DNA from: Rugalucina vietnamica | Taxonomy: Eukaryota; Mollusca; Bivalvia; Lucinida; Lucinidae | NCBI GenBank assembly: GCA_964017185.1 | Contig: OZ024884.1 | Coordinates: 19,996,048-20,060,047, forward strand | Direction: 5' to 3' | Length of the DNA stretch: 64,000 nucleotides | Shown here: positions 21,864 through 33,850 of the stretch, piece after piece | Layout of the letters: every line of letters starts with the position of its first letter | Position numbering within the stretch: the stretch's first letter is position 1 | Made by a program: the position numbers and the translations under genes | The notes under the pieces: generated by a model | What the model saw: the letters and a program-made list of their open reading frames with translations, nothing else | The model's database searches: none | Told to the model about the DNA's origin: nothing

Positions 21864-22421
21864 TTTTTTTTCTTACATACTCCGCTTTTATCCTTTTACC
21901 GGTAACGTAACCTGGTACCGTGCTTTAACCCTTGTGACGTTGTGCATATTACGGATGTGACGTCAAATGTAAATAAATCGCTGTCAAAGTCAATAGAGAT
22001 GTAGTTTTTATTTGTTTTTATTTTAAAACGAGTGTGATTCAAGAATACTCGCTGTGAAAAACATCACTTTTGTCTAGTTTTGGTGAACGCCATTGCTGCA
22101 AGCAGTAGAAACGATCGAATTATATCGCATGCTTTTCTTATCTTGCATGAGCAACAAAACCAGCAGTGTAAGATCGATTTATCTACCACCACTAAAATAC
22201 CGGAATTTTTCTAGCTTTATGATAGAGGTATGTAAGAAAAGAGAATACACAATCCAGACAAGAGCTATTCTGCTGAAGTAAGTAGGGTTTCAAGGTCACA
22301 TGACCAAGATGGTCACCATACCCATATATGGTGAAAACCCCAACTACTCTGTCCAGTGACTGTGTTTGTTGGCTCTCAGGTGAGCGATCGTTGCCATTGG
22401 GCTACTTTTTTCTTTTCCCAG

Positions 22422-22678
22422 ATGTAGATGAGTGTTCTCTGTTACGTCCACGATGTGAAAATGGAGCGACTTGCCTCAACGTTCTTGGTGGATACAAGTG
22501 TGTCTGTGCACCAGGTTATACGGGAACAAACTGTGAAAATGACTTCAATGAATGCCTTGATAGCCCTTGCTTAAATGGTGGAACATGTGTAAATACATTT
22601 GGCTCTTTCACGTGCATGTGTCCGTCGTATTACAAAGGGCTTAGATGTGAAATTTACTCTCCCAGTGGCCGTCGTTAG
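22422..22678 (+). CDS. Terminal exon: two cbEGF-like domains and stop codon
   Basis: The acceptor TTTTTTCTTTTCCCAG ends at 22421. The exon enters in phase 1, matching the donor phase of 2712-2942. It encodes two EGF repeats led by D-V-D-E-C and D-F-N-E-C, each with six cysteines and G-G-Y/S-F aromatic cores (LGGYKCVC and FGSFTCMC). An eight-residue tail (IYSPSGRR) precedes TAG at 22676. No transmembrane segment follows, so this isoform would be secreted or matrix-bound. No good AATAAA signal was found close downstream. That it belongs to the same gene as the first exon is inferred from strand, phase and domain type. Confidence 0.82.
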
Positions 22679-22776
22679 AACCAATATTCAAGGACAAGTA
22701 GAAAAGAACAATGGTATATGAAGAGTTAGTGCAAAATTATCGCATGTTCTATAAAATGTGACGAAGACGTTTGCAA

Positions 22777-23012
22777 CTTATGTATGTATGTATGTATGTA
22801 TGTATGTATGTATGTATGTTTATTTGTGTTTGTTTGTATTGAGGCTAAACGTCCCAGTCAACATTTTTTCAGTCATGTCGGGACGAAGCCCATGCTTCCT
22901 GGATTTAACCAGTAATGTAGGGAGAATGTGTCTTGCTCAAGGACACAACACGGTGCCGCCTTAGGGGATCGAGCCCAGGACTTGTCGATTCGGAGTCCGA
23001 TGCGCTACCACT
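22777..23012 (-). mobile_element. tRNA-derived SINE, copy 2, with (CATA)n tail
   Basis: Read antisense: tRNA-like head (GCGCATCGGACTCCGAATCG), B-box-like GGGCTCGATCC, body ending GTTGACTGGGACGTTTAGCC, then CAATACAAACAAA and a CATA-repeat tail. On the + strand the tail is the TATG microsatellite at about 22778-22818. It is the same family as 2986-3165. Confidence 0.75.
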
Positions 23013-23339
23013 TTTCAAAAGTCAAAGAAGACACACTGGAAATTATTTTTACATATATTGCTACCGGCTTCATCCATCTTGTAATTTTCAAGCTATGCTA
23101 TTTACGTTACGACTTCAGTGATACAATTTCCGGCCTCAACGCCCGAAAATTAACATCGAAGAAGCGTTACGTTATTTGAGTATTTTGTAATTGTTTATTT
23201 AAGTGTTTTATAACAGGAAACATTTATATATAGGTAAATTATAAATGTGTTTTAAATAATATATATTGAAAAATAATGATATCTGGATTTTTACATCATT
23301 TAATTACCGCGACCGTTTTCTTAATACTAATCAGGCGGA
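23013..23339. other. Spacer between SINE and LINE
   Basis: AT-rich, no gene recognised. It could contain the 3' end of the EGF transcript, but I see no canonical polyadenylation signal. Confidence 0.35.
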
Positions 23340-26300
23340 TTTAACATGATAGCTCGTCTCTCACTAATGAGAAAGACCATCATTATTTCTTGAATAGTGC
23401 TGATGTGTGTTGGTGAGTTCTTTGATGGCTGACTAGGCCAATTCTGGCTCTAAACTGTCGGTTGCAAGTAGAGCAAGTCAATGTCATAGAGTCTGCTGGT
23501 GGCACATTTGTTTTGGCTTTGCGCTCTCTTCGCTTTCTTTCAGCTTCACAGATTCTCTTCTTTTCATAGAGAGCTGCTCCTTTGTTGATGAGACCTCGCC
23601 ACTTTGATCGCTCCTGTGCAGTCTGTTCCCAGGACCCCATTGGTATTTCGAAATCCTTCAGAGAGGCTTTGAGTGTGTCTTTGTAGCGTTTCTTCTGGCC
23701 ACCTTGAGAGCGCTTTCCCTCCTGTAGTTCTCCATAGAAAACTTTCTTTGGAAGTCGCGCATCAGGCATTCTTATAACATGGCCAGTCCATCTTAGCTGT
23801 GCTAGCTTTAAGACTGTATGCATGCTTTGCATCCCTGCTTTCCTCAGGACCTCTGTGTCTGGAATCTTGTCCTGGCACTTGATTTTTAACAACTTTCTCA
23901 AACAGCTTAAGTGGAAATGGTTAAGTCTCTTTGCATGGCGTTGGTATACTGTCCAGGTCTCACATGCATACAAGAGGGTTGGCAGTACCACAGCCTTGTA
24001 GACTTTCAGCTTGGTGTCAAGCTTGATTCCATTTCGCTCCCAGACATTTGCACGGAGTCTTCCGAATGCCACACTAGCTTTTGCAATTCTGGCAGTGATC
24101 TCATCATCAATATGCACTGCTCTGGAGAGAGTGCTTCCCAGGTAGGTGAACTTGTCAACAACTTTCAGTTTTTGCCCATTCACAGTGATGGTTGGTTCAT
24201 TATATGGTTTTCCGGGGGCTGGTTGGTGTACAACCTCTGTCTTTTTTGTGCTGATTGTGAGATCATAGTTATCACATGACTGTGAGACTTGATCCATGGC
24301 TCTTTGCATTTTTGCCTCTGTGTTGGCATTCTTATCCATATCATCTGCATAGAGGAGCTCATCTAGCACATCAGTCTGGACCTTAGCTTTGGCTTGCAAC
24401 CTTCTGAGGTTGAATATGTTGCCATCAAAACGGTACCTGATTGGAAAACCAGTGTCACTGTCCTGAAAAACATCCATAAGCATGGCAGAAAACATCATGC
24501 TGAACAGTGTTGGTGCCAGAACACAGCCTTGTTTGACCCCATTTGTTACTTCAAATGGTTCAGAGAACTCTCCATCATTCTGCACACGTGCCTGCATGCC
24601 ATCATGAAACTGCCACACCATAGCTATGAATCTGGGTGGACAGCCAAACTTGGCCATGATTTTCAAGAGTCCATCACGACTAACAGTGTCAAAAGCTTTG
24701 GTGAGGTCAACAAACGTCATGTATAGATCTACATTCTGTTCTTGGCATTTCTCCTGAAGCTGTCTTGCTGTGAAGATCATGTCTATTGTCCCTCTGTCTT
24801 TTCTGAATCCTCATTGACTTTCAGGGATAAGTCCCGTCTGATCAAGATGAGCATTCAGACGATTCAACAGAATTTTTGCAAGTATCTTCCCAGCAATTGA
24901 TAGGAGGGAGATGCCTCACTGACGAGGATTTCCTTTCCGCTTGTATAGGTGGATTATGGATGCATCCTTAAATTCTTTTGGGATAGCCTCCTTCCTCCAC
25001 ATACAGTGAAACAACTCTGTCAGTTTCTCTGCCATGGGTAGCCCCCCAGCTTTGTAAACTTCGGCAGGAATTGCATCTGCACCTGGGGCTTTGCCAGATG
25101 ATAGTTGTTGAACTGCTTTTCTTGTTTCCGTAACGGTAGGAAATTCATCTAACAGAACATTGCACTCTATCTGTGGAAGTCTGTCGATTGCATCCTGATT
25201 GATGCTTGATGGTCGATTAAGCACACTATTGAAGTTTTCTGCCCACCTTTCCAAGATAGCTTCTTTATGTGTGAGAAGAGTGTTTCCATCTGCACTGAGC
25301 AATGTGGTGGCTCCAGAACTCTTTGGACCATAAATGGTTTTCAGTGCATCATGAAATTTCTTCATGTCCTTTCTATCCGCAAAAGACTGAATTTCTTCTG
25401 TTTTCTTCCTCAGCCAGGAATCTTGCATGTCCCTAAGCTTGGTCTGGACTGTCTTACAAATGTTGCTGTAGGCTGCTTTCTTTGATACTGAGCTAGTATC
25501 ATCTTGATGTGCCTTGAGCAAACGGTGCTTTTCTTCAAGAAGCCTCTGAATTTCATCATCATTCTCATCAAATCAGTCTTGATGTTTGCGAGATGGATGG
25601 CCTAAGGTGCTTGCAGCTGAAGAAAGAACTGTTTTATGGAAAACTGTCCAGTTTTCTTCGGGGTCCTCTGAACTGAGATTCATTGCATCCAGTTGGTTGC
25701 AAATGTCTGTTAAGAAATCTTGTCTCATGCTGTCTTTATTCAGCTTTGAGACATCCAGTCTCTTAGGAGCTTTCTTGCCTTGAGGTCGCCTCGCAGGCTG
25801 TATTCTTAGGTTGAGTTTGCTGACAACCAGTCTATGATCTGTCCAGCAGTCTGCACCACACATAGTCTTTGTCACTTTAACATCCTGCCTGTCTGTTCTC
25901 CGCACTATGACATAGTCTATGAGATGCCAGTGTTTGGAACGGGGATGCATCCAGGATGTTTTGTTCCTATTAGGTAGACGGAAGATTGTGTTGGTGATTA
26001 GAAGATCATGTTCAGCACATTTCCTGAGAAGCAAGAGACCATTGCTGTTGCACTTTCCAACCTCTTCTGGACCTATAACTCCTTCCCAGGTCTGGTGGTC
26101 TGTACCCACTCTGGCATTAAAGTCGCCAAGAAGGATAAGCTTGTCTGTGCGGGGTGTTGCAGAAATAACATTGTCTAGGTCATCATAGAACTTGTCCTTG
26201 ACCTCATCTGGATTGGTCATTGTGGGTGCATAAGCACTGACAATAGTTGCATGTTTATTGCCTGACAGAGGAAGTCTCAATGTCATTAGACGGTCATTAA

Positions 26301-27235
26301 TGCCTTTTGGCAATCCTGACAGCTTACCAACAAGTTCTGTTTTGATGGCAAAGTCAACTCCTGCTTCACGCCTCTCTTCACTTTTGCGTCCACTCCAGAA
26401 GAAGGTGTATCCAGCACCAACTTCTTTGATCTCCCCAACATCTGCGAACCGAGTCTCACTCAATGCAGCTATCTGTATATCATACCTCCCAAGTTCTCTG
26501 CCCACAAGGTCTCTAAACAAAACCTAAGAAAGGGTAGATGGAGCTCTTCAGCTGTGGCCAGCAATTCATCTAGGAGAAGGAAACTCCAAAATCAAACCTG
26601 TGTGTTTGGATATGCCCAGTCCAGATATGCAAAGACTGTTTCGGTAGATTGAGCGGAAGAAATCATCTGATTCAACGGTTCAGAAAGCGATACAGCAACA
26701 TGTTGTGGAACATGCAGAGCGTGACAAGGCACTAAAGATGTTACGGTCATCCACTGCATCCAAACCCAACTCCAGACGTCTTGACCTGTGTCTTGCCTCT
26801 GGGCGCAGCTGGGCGAGGACTAGAGAGTGAGGTTGACGTTGCGCACCTCTTCCTCACGTTAATCCAATTTCATAGCGCATGTCATCTTATTTCTCAACAC
26901 ACAAGCACTTGCATACACAACAATTTCATCACACTTGTACCCACATACCTACAAAGTCCTGTGGCGATGGGCGTGTGGCGAAGCAGCAGGTGTAGGACAC
27001 ACTGGGAGCTGTAGTTGCAGACCTGCACACAGGCGGCTCAGTTCTAATGGTCGTTTTCTGTGAGGAGAAGCAGTAAGCAGAATTCGGCAGTCGGCTGAGT
27101 GACTGAGCAGACCTATTTAGGACCGCACTGCTCACCCCCGTAGCATGGGGAAGGGGCTAGAAAAGGTGCCCTAAACAATTGCCTGCTTCAAACCCCCAGG
27201 CTGGTTAACCGCGATCAGCGGGGATCCCCTTAAGC
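23340..27235 (-). mobile_element. APE-type non-LTR retrotransposon (LINE), near full length
   Basis: Antisense element with ~700 bp of 5' leader (26521-27235), one long endonuclease-RT ORF and a short 3' end. The type is widespread in molluscs and cnidarians and often annotated craniofacial-development-protein-2-like. Exact clade not assigned. The 5' boundary is approximate; no target duplication identified. Confidence 0.82.
23383..26520 (-). pseudogene. LINE ORF2: endonuclease-RT with C-terminal C2H2 finger (three stops)
   Basis: About 1046 codons stay in one frame across the region. An N-terminal EEP/APE nuclease (IAALSETRFAD, LLGDFNARVG, SWMHPRSKHWHLIDYV, TDHRLV) is followed by a linker and RT. 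RT motifs are GKAPGADAIPAEVYK, FVDLTKAFDTV, NGVKQGCVLAPTLF and LLYADD. A maturase-like tail (LLYACETW, LAQLRWTGHV) and a final C-x2-C-x12-H-x3-H zinc finger follow. Breaks are TGA at 25573-25575 (in HQD*FDEND), TGA at 24916-24918 with a likely ~12-bp deletion, and TGA at 24811-24813. The apparent start is non-ATG, so the N-terminus is uncertain. It would copy LINE RNA by target-primed reverse transcription if intact. Confidence 0.85.
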
Positions 27236-27299
27236 GGTCGAAATACAAAGAAAAAAGCTAGTAACATAGCAACGTTAGTAACGTTTACACATAGAAATG

Positions 27300-27990
27300 T
27301 CATGGCATCAGCAAATTTTGTTAAGTTTAGGGTTGAGTATATTCAAGAAATATTTTTCTTTCGACAACCTAGCTGAAACATCATTGACATGAAATTTATA
27401 GAAAGGAAAAGTAGAATATTTAGGATCAGTAGAACAGCAAAGGTCTAAATGTGCAGAGACGGGGAGTTGTTTTGTTAAAGGGATTCTAATTTGCTGGTCG
27501 TGAACTGTCCGTCTATTCTGCCCGTCTGTCCGATGCAAAATTCTTTGCAGCCGTTGCAGATTGAAAGATAAAGAACATTTTGCACTGCACAGTCCATGTC
27601 TTCTTTAACGTGAAAAGTTTTGTTCTGCAAAGTTATGGTTAATCCCTCAATTCAGTCTTTACAAAGCCCACACCGGGGCTCATTACATCGGGTGGCCTTT
27701 GCGGACGTTTTTTAAGTCATTAAATACAGATTTTGTTAGAAGGCGCTTAAGGCTTGGGAGTTGTATATATAAACGATTTAATCCTAAGGCTTTTGATTTG
27801 ATTATCTGTTCACTAAACATTTCAGAAACGCGCATTATCTTAAAATGCATTCTGAGGCCGCATTTGTCCCATTTTTTGAAATGTCCTTCAATATCGAAGG
27901 TACGAGTCATCGTCGAGGGATTAACATACATTTTTGATCTTTCGAATTTAAATTTCGCGGTCGCTGTCACTGGCGACTTTCAGTGAGGTG
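27300..27990 (-). pseudogene. PLE fragment: C-terminal GIY-YIG endonuclease region (family Y, copy 2)
   Basis: The antisense reading gives, in shifting frames, a KRLLTKSVF segment, a cysteine-rich linker (H-R-C-G-L-C-K-D type) and a GIY-YIG start (NVLYLSIC then C-I-G-Q-T-G). It ends in a KYSTFPFYKFHVND ... KEKYFLNILNPKLN tail. The organisation parallels the downstream PLE at 28370-30181, but the sequence differs clearly, so it is another subfamily. The RT core is absent. Confidence 0.72.
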
Positions 27991-28369
27991 GGGGACGACT
28001 CGTCAGGTCATATTTGAGAGGAAGACGAGGGGCGACATGAAACATTACTTGGTCAAGAATTATCGATAGCAAAACGAAGGCGAATTAAATAAGGTAGGTA
28101 CAAAATGGTTTATTCCATACATCTAACTCGTAAGCTCAGTAGGCTGAGTGTGAGAAGGTTACGCGAGCAGGTTACTCATTTTTGACAATTTATTTGCTTA
28201 GAAAAATGGGAAAAAATACATGCACTGATTAGATGCAAGAATGAAACAAAATCCATACAGCAATTTAAATTCAAATCGTTAACAATGTCATTATATATAC
28301 AATGTTAACAGTGTTTATTATTGTCTCCCCGTGACCAGTATTGTTTAACTGTCTAATGTTAACGGGACA
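27991..28369. other. Spacer between the two PLE copies
   Basis: No gene or repeat recognised. It may include the 5' junction of the downstream PLE. Confidence 0.35.
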
Positions 28370-28382
28370 CAGAATATATATA

Positions 28383-30181
28383 TACAAACAAATGGTAGAA
28401 TCTATAATAAATGACTCCTATTATGAAAAATTAGCAGCAGATCCTCATAAAGAAACTTCTCTAAAATACAATAAATTTTTAAACAAATATCAAAACCAGT
28501 TAACAGAAAAAGAACTTGATTATTTAAGGAATTTTGAAATCAAGTCAAGCCAATTTTACGGCCTACCAAAGATACACAAAAATGAAAGTATAAATGAAAA
28601 ATGTAAATTGTCAAATTCATCTTACGTAGAGGTGACAGATGTAGATGACTTAAAGCTTCGACAGATAGTAGCTGGCCCGTCCTGCCTTACTCATAGACTG
28701 AGTTATTGGATATTCTTCTACGACCGTTCACAAAGCATGTAAAAAGTAATTTACGTGATACAACGGACTTTCTAAATAATTTACCAAATAAAGTCCAACC
28801 AAACACATTACTTGCCTCGTTTGACATCGAGGCACTTTACTCGAATATTCCACATGATTTAGGAATACTTGCAGTGGAATATTGGCTAGAAAAAATATCC
28901 AGAAGAACTCAAAAATAGGTTTTCAAAAGATTTTGTTCTAGATGGCATAAAATTCATACTTGAGAACAATACATTTTCCTTCAACCAGGCCCACTACAAA
29001 CAGGTAAAAGGCACAGCCATGGGGACTAAGTTCGCACCTGTATTTGCGACCTTAACTATCGGGTACTTAGATGAAAAACTATATGAAATAATAGAAGGTA
29101 CTTTCGATAGTGAATTTGCCAACCATTTCATAGAATATTGGAAACGGTTTCTTGACGACTGTTTTGTACCATGGCCAAAGTCAGATCATGATCTCAAAAC
29201 CTTACACAATATTTTGAATAATTTGCACCAAGATATAAACTTTACATTGAACTACAGTAATAAAGAAATACCATTCCTAGACGTTCTGGTAAAAAACCAA
29301 AACGGTAAAATAGAAACAGATATTTTCTATAAGGAGACAGACAGCAGGCAATATTTGTTATTCTACTCCTGCCATCCTAGGCATACCAAAGTAAATATCC
29401 CATATAACCTTGCACGCCGTATCAGAACCATTGTATCTGATGACACAACCCTAAATAATCGTATGGAGGAACTAAAATGTTTCTTGAACAAACAAAAATA
29501 TCCTGGGCAAGTAATTGATTACGGCGTGAAAAGGGCCATGGCATTAAATAAAAATGTTCCGAGAAAAGTAAAGCCTAAAACAACAAAAAATATCATACAT
29601 TTTGTATCAACGCACAACCCCAAAGATCCCCAAAGGTTCAATGAAATTAGAGAAAATTTACCTATTTATGAAGAAGACGATATAATGAGCCGTTTGCTTT
29701 CAAACTACAAACTTATTAAAAGTAAAAGGCAGCCTTATAATCTCAAACGTCTTCTTACAAAGGCAAAATTCCAATCAAATGACATTCCGGAAGTGAGAAG
29801 GTGCAACAAACCGACCTGCGGCCTCTGTATTCATTTGTTGGAAGGTAGTTCAATACAGTTTAATTGTGGAATTAATTTCAAGGTCCATGAAAACATGTCA
29901 TGTAATGTAAGTAATGTTATTTATGCAATGAAATGCAGGGGCTGCGGGGAAGAATACATCGGAGAAACTGGTGGACTTTTACGGTTCATAATCAACAAAT
30001 CCGTGACCCTCGCACAAGAATGTTAAAAGTTAGTGTACACATATATATTGCAAACACTTTGACACCTAAATATCAAATAGTCCCATTTTATAAGATGTAT
30101 TCTGAAAGTATAAGCTTGCGACGGGCCAAAGAACGATATTTTATTGATACTTTGAAACCAAAACTGAACAGAGCAGCATAA
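28383..30181 (+). pseudogene. PLE polyprotein: RT plus GIY-YIG nuclease (frameshifted)
   Basis: The RT begins in the thumb-distal region (FYGLPKIHK, LKLRQIVAGP). It then shows ASFDIEALYSNIPHD (motif A), GTAMGTKFAPVFA (motif B), RFLDDCF (catalytic DD) and PFLDVLV. A linker with paired cysteines (C-N-K-P-T-C-G-L-C) leads to the nuclease start VIYAMKCRGCGEEYIGETGG. The end reads LKVSVHIYIA ... KERYFIDTLKPKLN. Frame breaks occur near 28715, near 28915 and near 29985, giving four overlapping frames. The N-terminus is missing. A known role of the family is telomeric or AT-site retrotransposition. Confidence 0.85.
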
Positions 30182-30454
30182 TTTACAGCAGTGCCCCATC
30201 AGAGTGTTCTTAACGCCATATGCATGTATGTTTATTACGTATTATTTGCCTTCAAATCTCGCAACATTATAACGTACGTTATTTTCATGTTAATTACGTT
30301 ATATTATCGTAACGTTACTAAAGATGTTACGTGTCGTTGCTTAGTAATGTATTCTTGAAAATCTGTAACAAAACAGTGAAACCGTTAGAATATAGTGACA
30401 ATTACAAGTTTATACGGCAATATCGGACTTCTGATTTTTATATATATACAGGCG

Positions 30455-30495
30455 CAACAGTCCTGAAGAGCTGAGCGAAACGCGTTGACACGTTG
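30455..30495 (+). ncRNA. Candidate type I hammerhead ribozyme of the PLE
   Basis: Core CTGAAGA (30463-30469), two-base-pair stem II GC/GC with loop TGA (30470-30476), and GAAA (30477-30480). Stem III is minimal, inside the palindrome ACGCGT (30480-30485), with U at the cleavage position (30486). Stem I is closed by CAAC.A.GTC with GAC.AC.GTTG (30455-30462 and 30487-30495). PLEs are known to carry minimal hammerheads that often act as dimers through stem III; the palindromic stem III fits that. Confidence 0.75.
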
Positions 30496-30540
30496 TTTAA
30501 AATATTTTCTATTAAAGCCAAAAAACATGTGACGTCAACT

Positions 30541-31632
<1,092 letters not shown>

Positions 31633-31790
31633 CGCTTGAGCAGCATTAGTTAGCAAAGTAATGCATTGTCATTGGCATTAAAACTGATTTGGAGCATTGA
31701 CATTAGCATTGGCATTAGCTAGTTTTTTTTAAAGAATGCATTGTCATTAGCATTATTTAACAAAATAATGCATTAGCATTGGCATTAGTT
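31633..31790. repeat. Degenerate GCATTRGCATTA minisatellite
   Basis: Many imperfect units of ATTGGCATTAG / AATGCATTGTCATTAGC are interleaved, including blocks of AAAATAATGCATTAGC. Non-coding. Confidence 0.7.
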
Positions 31791-31853
31791 TTCAGGTTGT
31801 TTTGCAATCTAGGGAATCGAACCAGTGCAATAATGGTTTGTATATGTATCTTC

Positions 31854-31903
31854 ATTGAACATTTAAAAGTCAACTATCATTGAACATTTAAAAGTCAACT
31901 ATC
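31854..31903. repeat. 25-bp unit duplicated in tandem
   Basis: ATTGAACATTTAAAAGTCAA plus CTATC occurs twice without change. Confidence 0.85.
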
Positions 31904-32235
31904 ATACATTGCCGATTCTGGTACTTCAAAGTTATTTTTACATATTCATAATAGAGATGATCAACTCAGTATAAGATCAAGAACTGATGTATCAAATTAT
32001 GCATCCATCACTGTTCAACTTCAAACCATTTCTATTTATAGCAACACCGTTTCAGGTCTGCTACGTCATCACATGTTATCGGTATGGGGGAAATTAGTAC
32101 TGTGCCTTTCCAATACCTATTATCAGCAGATGCAGACTTTCTCCTATTCATCTACTTTTGATTATAGTATAACTCATCATCGGAGTTATTTTATTTTGGT
32201 TCGAGTCCATAATCGGTAGTATCGTCGTTTCAAAC

Positions 32236-32250
32236 TGGTAGCAGAGCGAG
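32236..32250 (+). promoter_or_regulatory. Putative BEL/Pao primer binding site
   Basis: TGGTAGCAGAGCGAG follows the putative LTR end and resembles the TGGTAxCAGAGC sites downstream of BEL and copia LTRs. The donor tRNA is not assigned. Confidence 0.5.
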
Positions 32251-32286
32251 GTTATTTCAACACAAATCGACAGAAATACGAGTTTT

Positions 32287-33185
32287 ATGATGGTGTCGTC
32301 GGAAAACAAGGACACAATCGGGAGCAGCGGAATCGTTGACTTTACGGAGATGGAAAACGGATTTAAAAAGGACAAAACCTGGGGTAAATCCAACTTTACA
32401 AGATCGTTAAACAATTTGATGGGATTGATAGATGAACGTGATTTAGCCAGTCGGCCGGAAGCTATCGAAGCTCACAAGAGACTAGAAAGCTCTTGGGAAA
32501 TTCTGTTGGACATTCTTACAAACGTTTTTGATTTTTATACAAGCCATAACGAACATAAGAAATGTGAACGCATTGTCAGTGAGATGTAGCGGCTAGAAAC
32601 GGACTTTGATGCGGTGTTAAAATCTTCACGGGATTTTCGATTATCGTCTGCAGAAATTACGACCGGGGCTGAATATTGCGGATCAGAGTTCAGAGACACA
32701 TGAAAAAGAACAGTTGCAGACAGAATCACCACAGGAAACAAGTTAGGTAAAGCTTTATGAACTTTTATCGCAAAATAACGTCTTTGTACAAATCGAAATA
32801 CAAACACGATATGCAACGCTGCAAGACAATTCGCTTATTATGAACAATAACGGGGTTCCGGCTAGCGATAGATCAGTAAATGCAAGTCCCAGTTGGTGCG
32901 ACAAAGCGGGGAAGAAACACGTTGGTCATGTTCGAGAGAAAATACATATGGATTCGGCGATAAATGCACGTGCCGCACCGTTTGAGCCACGTGATCAATC
33001 CTACGGTGACACATCTATGACAACCGGAAAAAGTAGCAATTACTCTATCGGACAAAACCTTTGGAGACAACTGAAACGGGTCCAGCTCCCTGTATTCTCG
33101 GGTGACAAGAAAAACTACCAAAGCTGGGAGGCGGCGTTTCTCGCATGCATCGACAACACCCCAGCCACCGCAGAATTAATATTTC
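32287..33185 (+). pseudogene. gag: BEL/Pao gag, N-terminal part (broken)
   Basis: The first frame (from 32287) encodes ~100 residues with an acidic/helical N-terminal region. It ends at TAG 32587, where the family context suggests a sense codon. The chain resumes beyond with stops, then from 32840 in a Ser/Asn-rich linker. It then reaches the diagnostic WRQLKRVQLPVFSGDK and YQSWEAAFLACID segment of BEL gag (DUF1759-type) at about 33060-33165. Similarity stops near 33185 at foreign sequence. Confidence 0.72.
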
Positions 33186-33595
33186 GTACGTTTCAACTAA
33201 TAGAACGAAATAGTTGTCTTTGTGCTTCGGGAGCGCAACAAAATTGTAGTGTACTTGCCTTATGCAGGGTGTATTGGTTTTTTATGCACGGGTGATTTCA
33301 TGAGTGAGCGATTTTACTGTAGCTAGTAAGGTCAGTTTTTAGGCGGCTCTCGAAGTGGACAGTTTTAAACCAAAATTTGTATCTTAAGGTGTTAGATTGC
33401 CACCGGAGTATACTGCACTGCATATAATCTACAGCCTGTTTACCAGCTAGAAAAAATAAGGGCTAGTTGGATGTTTTTGCTGGGTGGCGGGTATTCTGTA
33501 CGGGGTCAAGGTCATCCAAAGTAGACCTCTGAAAGTGACCGACATGCGCGTATCCAGAAAATTTTCTCAGGGGGGTGGGGGTGGGTGTCCAAATT

Positions 33596-33850
33596 CCGAG
33601 AAGGGGTCTGACGGAAAATTTCAACATGGCAAAAATTAATAATATGGCAATTTCAGGGGGGGGGGAGGGGTTCGGACCCCCTGTCCCCCCTCTGGATCCG
33701 CCCATGACGAGCTATTTACGTAAGCAATTCGGGCTAGCTCGTCATGGGCGGATCCAGAGGGGGGGACAGGGGGTCCGAACCTCTCCCCCCTGAAATTGCC
33801 ATATTATTAATTTTTGCCATGTTGAAATTTTCCGTCAGACCCCTTCTCGG
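33596..33850. mobile_element. Young hairpin (foldback) element inside BEL gag
   Basis: Two ~117-bp arms, from CCGAGAAGGGGTCTGACGG inward to CCGCCCATGACGAGCTA, are almost perfect reverse complements around ATTTACGTAAGCAATTCGGGC. Differences are confined to the G-runs. GGGCGGATCCAGAGGGGG occurs in each arm. Extremely strong DNA/RNA hairpin potential; non-coding. Confidence 0.85.

Larger units (their letters stand above)
18562..22405 (+). repeat. Bivalve AGCTCACCT repeat with ~150-bp internal tandem units
   Basis: Opens with TTTTAGCTCACCTGAGCC, hairpin-paired to GGCTC..AGGTGAGCT. About ten or more imperfect units follow. Unit landmarks are CTTCTTCTCC, ACAAGGCCCAGAGCT, TAGCAATGTATAGTGGTC and TTTATAAATCCTGCCAACC. 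The copy ends at CAGGTGAGCGATCGTTGCCA, only ~15 bp before the splice acceptor of the terminal EGF exon. It is interrupted by PLE copy X2 (19769-21057) and a hairpin at 21718-21863. Confidence 0.78.
28370..30540 (+). mobile_element. Penelope-like element with GIY-YIG endonuclease (family Y, copy 1)
   Basis: 5'-truncated PLE: RT then C-terminal GIY-YIG endonuclease, a ~270-bp 3' region with a hammerhead-like motif at 30455-30495, ending beside a (TA)n array. RT and endonuclease order is as in Penelope/Neptune/Poseidon-type elements. Confidence 0.85.

Noticed and set aside
18562-22405. CRISPR-like array
   Set aside because: Units are ~150 bp, imperfect, without distinct spacers, and the context is metazoan.
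23911-24726. Plus-strand frames across the antisense LINE
   Set aside because: Shadows of the RT frame; no own motifs.
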